This document shows, in pieces, positions 49,471 to 56,875 of a stretch of DNA of 64,000 nucleotides (its first letter is position 1; each line of letters opens with the position of its first letter). The DNA is from Desulfocucumis sp964643075 (GTDB lineage Bacteria; Bacillota; Desulfotomaculia; Desulfotomaculales; Desulfocucumaceae), in NCBI GenBank assembly GCA_964643075.1, contig CAZXQO010000010.1, positions 38,971 through 102,970 on the forward strand. The letters are read 5' to 3'. The position numbers and the translations under genes are program-made. Below the pieces are notes generated by a model. The model had not been told where the DNA came from. It saw only the letters and a program-made list of their open reading frames with translations, and searched no databases.

Positions 49471-50943
49471 TTATATTTTAGACATTGCGTATTCCAGCCG
49501 CTTAACGGTCTTTTCCCTGCCCAGCAGAGGTATCACCTGATACAGTTCGGGGCCGTGCATTTCCCCTGTCAGAGCCACCCGTAGCGGCATGAATACTTGC
49601 TTGCCCTTCAGACCCAGTTCCTTACCCAGGGATTTTAACGTAGCCTTAACTGTTTCCTCGTCTAAATCCCTGGTCGAATTGATTTTATCCCGCAGGGTGT
49701 TGAGCACCAGGACAACCTTTTCCTGCCTGAGCACCTCCCGGGTCTCTTCATCTGCAGGCTCCACAGTCTCCACAAAAAATTTCTCCACGTGCGTATTAAT
49801 TTCCGACAGGTTGGCCAGATAATTCCTTACCGTGGATACAAGCATCCGTACCCACTGGTATTTATCCGGAGTCATTTCCCCGGTTACATACCCTCCCTGC
49901 CGCAAAAAAGGTATGGACAATTCAGTAATTCTTTCAAGATCGGATTGTCGTATATAATGACCGTTTAACCAGTTTAGTTTTTCCAGGTCAAAAACCGCCG
50001 GATTTTTGGCTACCCGGTCTAAAGAAAACTGGTCTTTAATCTCATCCAGCGAAAAAATTTCTTCTTCCCCGCCCGGGGACCATCCCAGCAGGGCAAGAAA
50101 ATTTACCATCGCCTCTGGCAAATAGCCCAATTCCTGGTATTGTACTATGGAAGTGGCACCGTGCCTTTTACTCATTTTGCTGCGGTCCTTGCCCAGGATC
50201 AGTGATATATGGGCAAATACCGGTGTAACCCAGCCCAGGGCCTGGTAAATTAAAATCTGCCTGGGTGTGTTGGAAAGGTGCTCCTCAGCCCGGATTACGT
50301 GGGAGATACCCATACTATGGTCATCGATAATAACGGCAAAGTTATAGGTAGGTATACCGTCGGATTTTACAATAATAAAATCACCTATGCCGTTCGTTTC
50401 AAAAGATACTTCTCCCCGTACCTGATCATCAACGGTAACCGTTTTGCCTTCCGGCACCCTGAACCTCAGCACCGGCTTTCTGCCTTCGGCGGCCAGACGG
50501 TCCCTATCCGCATCACAAAGATTCCTGCAGCGACCCAGATAACGGGGCAGTTCCCCCTTAGCCAGCAAGGACTCCCGCTCAGCGGCCAGTTCTTCCTCGG
50601 AGCAGTAACAATAATAGGCGTATCCTTCCTCCAGCAATTTGGACGCATATTGCTTATATATATGCAGGCGCTCAGTCTGGCGGTACGGGCCATTGGGACC
50701 CCCGGCTGCAATGCCTTCATCCCAGTCCAACCCCAGCCAGCGCAGGGAGGACAGTATATTTTCCTCCGATTCCCTTGAACTTCTTTCTAAATCTGTATCC
50801 TCTATGCGGACAATAAAGGTACCACCGTGGTGGCGTGCATACAACCAGTTAAACAGCGCCGAACGTGCACCGCCTATATGCAGCGGACCGGTGGGACTGG
50901 GTGCAAATCTTACTTTAATATTATTAGCCAATATTTTCGACAA
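49471..50943 (-). CDS. gltX: glutamyl-tRNA synthetase
   Basis: Class I synthetase (490 aa). KVRFAPSPTGPLHIGGARSALFNW carries the HIGH motif, DRSKMSKRHG the KMSKS motif, and an all-helical anticodon-binding domain follows. In Firmicutes it usually charges tRNA-Glu and tRNA-Gln. GGGAGG lies 9 bases before a TTG at 50943. A frame to 51021 overlaps ispF and has no site. Confidence 0.97.
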   Translation of the reverse strand: MSKILANNIKVRFAPSPTGPLHIGGARSALFNWLYARHHGGTFIVRIEDTDLERSSRESEENILSSLRWLGLDWDEGIAAGGPNGPYRQTERLHIYKQYASKLLEEGYAYYCYCSEEELAAERESLLAKGELPRYLGRCRNLCDADRDRLAAEGRKPVLRFRVPEGKTVTVDDQVRGEVSFETNGIGDFIIVKSDGIPTYNFAVIIDDHSMGISHVIRAEEHLSNTPRQILIYQALGWVTPVFAHISLILGKDRSKMSKRHGATSIVQYQELGYLPEAMVNFLALLGWSPGGEEEIFSLDEIKDQFSLDRVAKNPAVFDLEKLNWLNGHYIRQSDLERITELSIPFLRQGGYVTGEMTPDKYQWVRMLVSTVRNYLANLSEINTHVEKFFVETVEPADEETREVLRQEKVVLVLNTLRDKINSTRDLDEETVKATLKSLGKELGLKGKQVFMPLRVALTGEMHGPELYQVIPLLGREKTVKRLEYAMSKI

Positions 50944-50998
50944 AAAAAGGAACCTCCCGGTTATACGATTTTCGTGCACTATTATAACATTCCGGTAA

Positions 50999-51481
50999 TT
51001 ATAAGGGCAACTTTTTAACAATTATAGCCACGGCATACGCGGCAATACCTTCGCCCGTCCCGGCAAAGCCAAGGCCCTCGGTGGTCGTGGCCTTGACGTT
51101 AATAATTCCCTTGTCCGCCTCCAATGCCCGGGCAATGTTTTCTTCCATACTGGAGATGTAGCCCGCCAGTTTTGGAGCCTGGGCAACTATCACGGAGTCA
51201 ATGTTGCCCACGTTATAACCTAAACCAGCAATAATGTCCCGCACCTTTTGCAGCAGTAAAAGGCTTGATATACCCTTATACTGTTCATCCGAATCCGGAA
51301 AATGCCGGCCGATGTCACCGGCGCCGGCCGCCCCCAGCAGCGCATCTATAATGGCATGTACCAGTACGTCAGCGTCCGAATGACCGGCCAGCCCTTTTAC
51401 AAAGGAAACCTCCACCCCGCCCAGGACTAACTTCCTGCCCTCAACAAGTTTATGTACATCGTAGCCGAAACCTATACGCAA
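50999..51481 (-). CDS. ispF: 2-C-methyl-D-erythritol 2,4-cyclodiphosphate synthase
   Basis: MEP-pathway enzyme (160 aa) forming MEcPP. Metal ligands DVH in GFGYDVHKLVEG and His in GHSDADVLVHAIIDALLGAAG, then DIGRHFPDSDEQYKG and the C-terminal ATTTEGLGFAGTGEGIAAYA. TTG start 8 bases after GGGAGG. Normally next to ispD; here about 1.2 kb of accessory DNA separates them. Confidence 0.97.
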   Translation of the reverse strand: MRIGFGYDVHKLVEGRKLVLGGVEVSFVKGLAGHSDADVLVHAIIDALLGAAGAGDIGRHFPDSDEQYKGISSLLLLQKVRDIIAGLGYNVGNIDSVIVAQAPKLAGYISSMEENIARALEADKGIINVKATTTEGLGFAGTGEGIAAYAVAIIVKKLPL

Positions 51482-51498
51482 CTTCTTATCCTCCCAAT

Positions 51499-51511
51499 GG
51501 TGCCAGGCACC
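51499..51511. repeat. REP-like palindrome GGTGCCAGGCACC
   Basis: Perfect 13-base palindrome directly upstream of ispF; a diverged match is at 19296-19313. CCAGCACC 20 bases on may be a degenerate partner. Confidence 0.5.
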
Positions 51512-51600
51512 TAACTTATTAACTTATTTGCCAGCACCTGTTACTATTACAAAAAAAGTTAAGTGAAATTTTATAGCACCTTTATTGTTAACAAATACCA

Positions 51601-51866
51601 CGGCGCGTGTGCGGTGGTTTTTGACCCGAAGCGATTTTGCGCAGCGGCGTAGAGTTTTCCGGCGACGCGAGGTGAAGCGGACTTGATGCCGAATCGGCCA
51701 GATATCACTATCTTTTCACCCGGCAATAACCGGGGGCCACAAACAGTTTCAAAAGAACGGTAAAAAATGCGGCCAATATGCAGGCATCTTAGTCCGCTCC
51801 GAAGCAAGCTGTGAAAACTCTAGCCGCGGAGCATATGAGCGCCCGGGGCAAAACACCGCACGGCCA
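51601..51866. repeat. long imperfect inverted repeat, arms about 97 bp
   Basis: The left arm (51601-51699) and the reverse complement of the right arm (51771-51866) share TGCGGTG, GCGGC, TAGAGTTTTC, AGCGGACT, GATGCC and terminal GGCC in the same order with small gaps. About 70 bases with a CCCGG/CCGGG hairpin lie between. An open frame across it (51571-51807, minus) shows no family similarity and is unlikely to be a gene. Confidence 0.6.
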
Positions 51867-51897
51867 ACATAACTTGAAGGGACTAACCCATCAATGC

Positions 51898-51939
51898 GAC
51901 AATGAGAACCGTCCCCGTTGTCCGTTTTGTCCGTTGTCC
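51898..51939. repeat. REP-like sequence of the GAGAACCGTCCCC type
   Basis: GACAATGAGAACCGTCCCCGTTGTCC followed by TTTTGTCCGTTGTCC (shown here in parts); inverted GACAA/TTGTC. This is a sequence type often seen as short REP-like palindromes in bacterial genomes. It lies just upstream of the small membrane operon. Confidence 0.45.
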
Positions 51940-52021
51940 TACTTTGAACTACGAATTAAAAATTTATGGCATGTTCTTAATTTATTGAATTGTATATAAT
52001 GTAAATAAGAGGTGATTTATT

Positions 52022-52183
52022 ATGTTCAGAAATAAGTTTCTTAGAGGCATTGCATTGTTTCTTACTGCCTGTCTTGTCCCCTTAGTAGGCTCCCTAAATC
52101 ACGTTATAATGGTGCAACTTACAAAAAAAACAAGAAACATAAAGATAGAAAATTCTTTTCCTGGGCAGGAGGGGTATTTATGA
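52022..52183 (+). CDS. small membrane-associated protein, unknown
   Basis: A 53-aa protein, MFRNKFLRGIALFLTACLVP onward, with a basic N-terminus, one hydrophobic segment (residues 8-30) and a charged tail. It could be a signal-anchor or lipobox-less small membrane peptide. GAGGTG lies 7 bases before the ATG, and TATAAT sits about 25 bases upstream. Its stop overlaps the next start (ATGA), a strong sign that both are translated as an operon. No family recognised. Confidence 0.6.
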   Translation: MFRNKFLRGIALFLTACLVPLVGSLNHVIMVQLTKKTRNIKIENSFPGQEGYL

Positions 52184-52620
52184 CTAGGAAGCAGCATGGA
52201 GTTCTAAGCCTGATCTGGCTTATTATAGCTATTGGCATTGGCGCTTTTTCAATTTTCCAATCATCGGCGCCACTAACTATAACCTATCTTGGAGCAAATG
52301 CTGTTTTATTTATGGTAGTTGTCTACTCATATTGTTCAAAATGTCCTTGCAGGCTCCATTCATGTGGTCATATAATGCCGGGAAAATTAACAATACTCCT
52401 GCCTGGCAGAAAAGAAGAAAAGTATAACTTGTTGGATTTCTTGGGAGTTACTATTCCGTTGTTAATCATAATTATATTTCCGCAATTTTGGCTTGTGAAA
52501 CATTCTCTTTTTTTAGTTTTTTTCTGGGTATTGATCATTATTACCCTAATTGAGATACGTCTTTCGGTTTGTAAGGAATGTGACAATAATTACTGTCCGT
52601 TAAACAATAGTTCAAATTGA
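52180..52620 (+). CDS. Cys-rich multi-spanning membrane protein, unknown
   Basis: 146-aa protein with four predicted membrane helices (about residues 8-27, 33-52, 86-105, 110-126). Two Cys clusters flank the second helix pair: CSKCPCRLHSCGH (near 53-65) followed by PGKLTILLPGRKEEKY, and CKECDNNYCPLN near the C-terminus. Eight Cys in two clusters suggest a metal or iron-sulfur site on one membrane face (inference). GGAGGGG upstream; start overlaps the preceding stop. AT-rich compared with its neighbours, and inserted between ispD and ispF. Function unknown. Confidence 0.75.
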   Translation: MTRKQHGVLSLIWLIIAIGIGAFSIFQSSAPLTITYLGANAVLFMVVVYSYCSKCPCRLHSCGHIMPGKLTILLPGRKEEKYNLLDFLGVTIPLLIIIIFPQFWLVKHSLFLVFFWVLIIITLIEIRLSVCKECDNNYCPLNNSSN

Positions 52621-52685
52621 ATATGTCGCATTCATAACAGTGTGCGCCACATGACTGAACGATGCTGTGGCCCGCACTTCAAGTC

Positions 52686-53372
52686 TTATTGTGCAGACTT
52701 GATTAGTGCCTCGGCTATGTATATATCTTCCGGTGTGGTGATTTTTATATTGCGGTAGGAGCCGGGGACCAGCTTAACCCGGTGCCCGGCAGCCTCCACC
52801 AGCGACGCGTCATCGGTGGCGGCAGCGGACTGGCCGGCCAGGTGGTGGGCCTCCAGCAGCAATTGATAAGAAAAACCCTGGGGAGTCTGGGTCAGCCATA
52901 GCAATTCGCGATTTGGTGTGCTGGCCACAAAGCCCTGCCCGTCGGCCTCCTTCACTGTATCCTTAACCGGTACCGCCAGGGTGGCTGCACCATATTCATC
53001 AGCCGCCGCCACCACGGTCTCAATTTCCTCCACTGTTACCAGCGGCCTGGCCCCGTCGTGTACAAGTACCGTCCGGCAATTAAATGGAATGGCCAGCAGC
53101 CCGTTTAACACGGACTGCTGGCGCGTATTACCTCCGGGCACAACGGCAATCAGCTTATTCAACCCCCATGACCTGAAAGCACCCGGACCTGAGTCCCGGT
53201 ATTTTTCCGGTGCAATCACCAGGACAATACCTGCAATCCGCCCGGCTTTCTCAAAGGCGGCCAGGGTATGCTGCAATACAGGCGCTCCTGCTAATTCCAG
53301 AAACTGCTTGTCCGCACCCTGCATCCGGGTACTACGGCCTGCTGCTACAATTACAGCATAAGCTTCAGCCAC
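52686..53372 (-). CDS. ispD: 2-C-methyl-D-erythritol 4-phosphate cytidylyltransferase
   Basis: MEP-pathway enzyme (228 aa) making CDP-methylerythritol. Nucleotide-binding VIVAAGRSTRMQGADKQF, VVPGGNTRQQSV, VLVHDGARPLV and TDDASLVEAAGHRVKLVPGSYRNIKITTPEDI are all present. GTG at 53372 is 7 bases after GAGGTG; a TTG one codon upstream is possible. Overlaps the end of the PIN/TRAM gene by eight bases. Confidence 0.97.
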   Translation of the reverse strand: MAEAYAVIVAAGRSTRMQGADKQFLELAGAPVLQHTLAAFEKAGRIAGIVLVIAPEKYRDSGPGAFRSWGLNKLIAVVPGGNTRQQSVLNGLLAIPFNCRTVLVHDGARPLVTVEEIETVVAAADEYGAATLAVPVKDTVKEADGQGFVASTPNRELLWLTQTPQGFSYQLLLEAHHLAGQSAAATDDASLVEAAGHRVKLVPGSYRNIKITTPEDIYIAEALIKSAQ

Positions 53373-54501
53373 CAAAATTCACCTCATTAAGATTCAAACC
53401 GTTATCTCTTCTGTCACCCAGGCGCGGTTTGGCAAAAATCATCCTGCCGGCGGCTGTCTGCAACACACTGGTTACCACCACGTTGATGGTTTGACCGATA
53501 TATCTCCTGCCCCCGTCCACAACAATCATGGTGCCGTCATCCAGATAGCCAATGCCCTGACCGGATTCCTTGCCATCCTTGACAACCTGTACAACCATTT
53601 CCTCTCCAGGCAGTACCACTGGCTTTACCGCATTGGCGAGTTCATTAATATTCAACACCTTTACACCGTGCAGTTCCGCCACTTTGTTAAGGTTATAATC
53701 ATTGGTCATTATCTTTCCGCCCAGTTTTTGCCCCAGCTTGACAAGCTTGGTATCAACCTCGGCATTTTCGTCCAGGCCTTTGTTGTTATCATATATCTGG
53801 ACCTTAATTTCTGGATCCTTGCGCATTTTGTTCAGTATATCCAGACCCCGCCGACCCCGGTTACGTTTCAGCAAATCCGATGAATCGGCTATATGCCTTA
53901 ATTCCTCCAGAACAAAACCGGGCACCAGCAAAGTTCCTTCTATAAAACCGCTTTCGCAGAGATCCGAAATACGACCGTCAATAATAACACTGGTGTCAAG
54001 TATTTTCAGGTTGGCCATTTTAGGTTCGCCCTTTAGCGGCTTCTCCTTGCCAAACCTGGTTATACTCCCGAATAGCCCAAGTATTTCCTCCCGCTTCTTG
54101 ACACTAACACTAAGTCCCAGATAACCCAATAGAACCGTTATCAAAAGCCAAATGAGCTTGCCGATGGGGCCTAAAAAAGATAGCAGGGATCCCAGTAAAT
54201 TTGCAATTATAAGTCCAAGAATAAGCCCCACAGAACCCATTACCAAATCCTGGGTGGGTGTTTTATGAAGCCATTGTTCAATAAATGCCGTCACCCAAAG
54301 CGAGCCCCGTATTATCCACGGCACCAATAAAAGGCCGGCCACCAGACCCACCAGTGCCCCAAGCCCCATAATGCCGAATTTTAGTTCCGGCAGGCCGGAA
54401 GGCAGCGTTACAAGGTTCGATGAGGAAATAAAAATACCTGCATAAAGACCTAATGACATGAAAATCAGCACCAAAACAAAAAAAACTATCCTTCTTGCCA
54501 T
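53365..54501 (-). CDS. PIN/TRAM-domain membrane protein (YacL family)
   Basis: 378-aa protein. Four hydrophobic segments (residues about 5-25, 42-64, 85-108, 112-132) precede a PIN nuclease domain with acidic residues in LDTSVIIDGR, EELRHIADSSD, ENAEVDTKLV and TNDYNL, then a C-terminal TRAM RNA-binding domain (QGIGYLDDGTMIVVDGGRRYIGQ). Probably a membrane-bound endoribonuclease or a T7-like toxin-fold relative without toxicity. Sits between carD and ispD as in most Firmicutes. Confidence 0.93.
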   Translation of the reverse strand: MARRIVFFVLVLIFMSLGLYAGIFISSSNLVTLPSGLPELKFGIMGLGALVGLVAGLLLVPWIIRGSLWVTAFIEQWLHKTPTQDLVMGSVGLILGLIIANLLGSLLSFLGPIGKLIWLLITVLLGYLGLSVSVKKREEILGLFGSITRFGKEKPLKGEPKMANLKILDTSVIIDGRISDLCESGFIEGTLLVPGFVLEELRHIADSSDLLKRNRGRRGLDILNKMRKDPEIKVQIYDNNKGLDENAEVDTKLVKLGQKLGGKIMTNDYNLNKVAELHGVKVLNINELANAVKPVVLPGEEMVVQVVKDGKESGQGIGYLDDGTMIVVDGGRRYIGQTINVVVTSVLQTAAGRMIFAKPRLGDRRDNGLNLNEVNFGG

Positions 54502-54652
54502 TTTTTCACCTCCTGTCCGTAATATATTATTTACATGAATTACCTATATTATATTTCCTGGCAAGTTAATTCTTCAACAGCTAATTTTATATAAACGCTG
54601 AAAATTGTAAATTTTATTGACAAACAATTATTTGATTAAAACGTATTTTTTA

Positions 54653-54685
54653 CAAAAAAATACGTCAGCATTACTGACGTATTTT
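54653..54685 (-). terminator. intrinsic terminator after carD
   Basis: Perfect 12-bp stem AAAATACGTCAG/CTGACGTATTTT with a 5-base loop and a T run on the minus strand, overlapping the carD stop codon. Confidence 0.85.
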
Positions 54686-55160
54686 AGGCAAATGCACTAT
54701 CTATCAGGGATTTCGCTTTATCCTCAGCCAGTTCTGTAGCCAGTACCAGTTCACTTATTAATATTTGTCTGGCGTTCTCCAACATCTTTCTTTCTCCGGA
54801 TGAAAGGCCCTTTTCCCTCTCCCTGTTGATAAGATTCCTCACCACTTCTGCCACTTCATATACATCGCCGCTTTTTATTTTTTCCAGATTAGCCCTGTAA
54901 CGGCGGTTCCAGTTGGTAGACATGGTGCTGCTCTGTTCCTGCAGGATATCTATAACCCTACGAACCCCTTCATTGTCGATTACCTCTCTTAAACCAACTT
55001 CCTTGCAATTACTGATAGGAATCATTACTTTCATATCACCCACTGGAAGTCGCAAAATATAATACTGACGCTTCTCTCCAAGCACTTCTTTTTCTTCAAT
55101 GGCTTCTATGATTCCTGCCCCGTGCATGGGGTACACGACTTTATCCCCTATGTTATACAA
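54684..55160 (-). CDS. carD: CarD-family transcription regulator
   Basis: CarD/CdnL-type protein (158 aa) that binds the RNA polymerase beta subunit and stabilises open complexes. N-terminal RNAP-interacting Tudor-like domain (YNIGDKVVYPMHGAGIIEAIEEKEVLGEKRQYYIL), then a helical DNA-binding domain with TNWNRRYRANLEKIKSGD. TTG start after GGGGG. Two tandem consensus promoters precede it; a terminator follows, so it is monocistronic. Confidence 0.95.
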   Translation of the reverse strand: MYNIGDKVVYPMHGAGIIEAIEEKEVLGEKRQYYILRLPVGDMKVMIPISNCKEVGLREVIDNEGVRRVIDILQEQSSTMSTNWNRRYRANLEKIKSGDVYEVAEVVRNLINREREKGLSSGERKMLENARQILISELVLATELAEDKAKSLIDSAFA

Positions 55161-55194
55161 CGCCGGACCCCCTTTATAGTTTACTCACTTAAAC

Positions 55195-55223
55195 AGTATA
55201 GCACATAATACATCCTATGTCAA
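55195..55223 (-). promoter_or_regulatory. carD promoter P1
   Basis: TTGACA, 17-bp spacer, TATACT on the minus strand. Confidence 0.8.
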
Positions 55224-55232
55224 AAGACTATA

Positions 55233-55261
55233 ATTTTAGCACAGCTCTACAGTTGTGTCAA
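55233..55261 (-). promoter_or_regulatory. carD promoter P2
   Basis: TTGACA, 17-bp spacer, TAAAAT on the minus strand, 38 bases upstream of P1. Both spacers end in GTGC and both -35 boxes are consensus. Confidence 0.7.
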
Positions 55262-55288
55262 TACGTATTTTAGAACTACTGAGCCGGT

Positions 55289-55318
55289 TTGACAGGACAA
55301 GCAACAGGCAAGTATAAT
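55289..55318 (+). promoter_or_regulatory. sigma-A promoter of the MazG-like gene
   Basis: Perfect TTGACA, 18-bp spacer, perfect TATAAT on the plus strand, divergent from the carD promoters. Transcription should start near 55325, downstream of two in-frame ATG codons. Confidence 0.8.
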
Positions 55319-55358
55319 GATGAAAAATCAGATTAAAATACAAAGGAGTGAAACCGTT

Positions 55359-55757
55359 TTGATAAAAGAATTTCCTTATGATGAATTTCAAAACACGGTT
55401 TCGGAACTTCTTGTTTGCAACAAAAGTATTCTGGATATACTGGCTAAATTTCAGGAATCCAACGCCCGGCTAAACCGGGCCATCGTCAAGTCGGTAACCG
55501 GTTGTGGATGTACTCGCATAGATGCTTCTAAGAAAGAAATACCAAAGGATGCCGCATTTTCCGATTTAAAAGATATCCTTGAATCCCACCTGAAAGGTGA
55601 ACTGTGCGAAAGTTGCAAGGATACAGTGGAACAATCCATCGGCAGCACCCTTTTTTATATTGCAGCTATATGCAATTTATTGGAATTAAACCTGTGCGAT
55701 ATTATAGGTAAAGAACAAAAACATTTGAAAATTCTCGGTTTATACAATCTGGCCTGA
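55359..55757 (+). CDS. MazG-like helical protein, unknown
   Basis: 132-aa mostly helical protein. The C-terminal part (GSTLFYIAAICNLLELNLCDIIGKEQKHLKILGLY) resembles the MazG-type nucleotide pyrophosphohydrolase helix bundle, but the acidic ExxE/D residues are not fully clear, so activity is uncertain. Two Cys pairs are present, GCGC and CESC. The start is the TTG at 55359, 8 bases after AAAGGAGTG. ATG codons at 55317/55320 lie in or next to the -10 box and would not be on the mRNA. It is divergent from carD and convergent with disA. Confidence 0.65.
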   Translation: MIKEFPYDEFQNTVSELLVCNKSILDILAKFQESNARLNRAIVKSVTGCGCTRIDASKKEIPKDAAFSDLKDILESHLKGELCESCKDTVEQSIGSTLFYIAAICNLLELNLCDIIGKEQKHLKILGLYNLA

Positions 55758-55790
55758 ATTAAAATATTAATCAGGCCAGCCGGGTAATCC

Positions 55791-56855
55791 CTACCAGTTG
55801 TGTCTTTCCTGGCCCAACTGCTCCCTGTAACGGTTTAGACCGTCTTTTATAGAACGTGCCCTGACCTCTCCTATACCTTCCACCGCATCAAGTTCCTGAA
55901 TAGAAGCGTTTAATATTTTTTTCAGTGAACTGAATTCCTGTACCAGGTTTTCAATAACCGGCAGGGGAAGTCTTGGTATCTTCTCCAGCACCCTGTATCC
56001 TCTGGGGTAGACATTCTGGTCAAGTATGCTGGTACTGCCGGGAAATCCCAGTGCTCTCGCCACCAGAGAAAGATCCAGCAGGTCCTCCGCAGGCCAGCTG
56101 CCGATCATCTCCAAAATATTCTCCGGGGACTTTTCACCGGTCATCACCGCGTAATCCTGGATAACCAGCAGCCCTTCGTCCTCCACATTAGCCACCAGTT
56201 CCTCCATTTGCATGGTAATAAGCCTTCCCTCGACCCCCAGTTCACTTATATAGCGCTCTATTTCTTTAACCACCCGCAAGACCATTTCTACCCGCTGAAT
56301 GGATCTGGTCACATCGAAAAGCGTTACAGCTTCTTCAAATTCCAGTATGCTAAGATCCACCAGAACCCTGTCCAGTACATTCCTGTATTTCTCCAGGGTC
56401 TGAATGGCCTGATTGGCCTTGGTGAGGATTACTCCCAAGTCCCTCAAAACATATTTTATGTTGCCCTTATATACTGTAATAACTCCGCGCCGTTGAGAAA
56501 TGGAAATTACCAGCGAATCCGTCTGCTTGGCCACCCGCTCAGCGGTGCGGTGCCTTATGCCGGTCTCACTGGACGGAATACTGAGGTTGGGAACCAACTG
56601 TGTGTTGGCGGCAATGATCTGCTTGGCATCTTTGGATAATATTATGGCCCCATCCATTTTTGCCAGCTCATACAAATTAGCCGGTGTAAAAACGGCATTA
56701 ACCGCGAAACCACCCTCGGATATTTCCATAATCTCGGGACCGTCTCCCAAAACTATTAATGCCCCGGTCTTGGCCTTCAAAATGCTCTCCAGGCCTTCCC
56801 GCAACGGAGTCCCCGGCGCCACCGCTCTTAATACCCTCAATAACTTATTTTCCAA
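55791..56855 (-). CDS. disA: DNA integrity scanning diadenylate cyclase DisA
   Basis: Makes c-di-AMP while scanning DNA and delays sporulation when lesions are met (354 aa). DAC domain with DGAIILS and GIRHRTAERVA catalytic motifs near residues 70-105, a helical spine, and a C-terminal HhH domain (LDAVEGIGEVRARSIKDGLNRYREQ). TTG start after GGGAG. Follows radA by 20 bases, a conserved pair. Confidence 0.97.
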   Translation of the reverse strand: MENKLLRVLRAVAPGTPLREGLESILKAKTGALIVLGDGPEIMEISEGGFAVNAVFTPANLYELAKMDGAIILSKDAKQIIAANTQLVPNLSIPSSETGIRHRTAERVAKQTDSLVISISQRRGVITVYKGNIKYVLRDLGVILTKANQAIQTLEKYRNVLDRVLVDLSILEFEEAVTLFDVTRSIQRVEMVLRVVKEIERYISELGVEGRLITMQMEELVANVEDEGLLVIQDYAVMTGEKSPENILEMIGSWPAEDLLDLSLVARALGFPGSTSILDQNVYPRGYRVLEKIPRLPLPVIENLVQEFSSLKKILNASIQELDAVEGIGEVRARSIKDGLNRYREQLGQERHNW

Positions 56856-56875
56856 AATATTCTCCCACCCTCAAA

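Noticed and set aside
51571..51807. 78-codon minus-strand frame between ispF and the small membrane operon
   Set aside because: It crosses the arms and centre of the inverted repeat, has no ribosome site and no recognisable domain; treated as repeat DNA.
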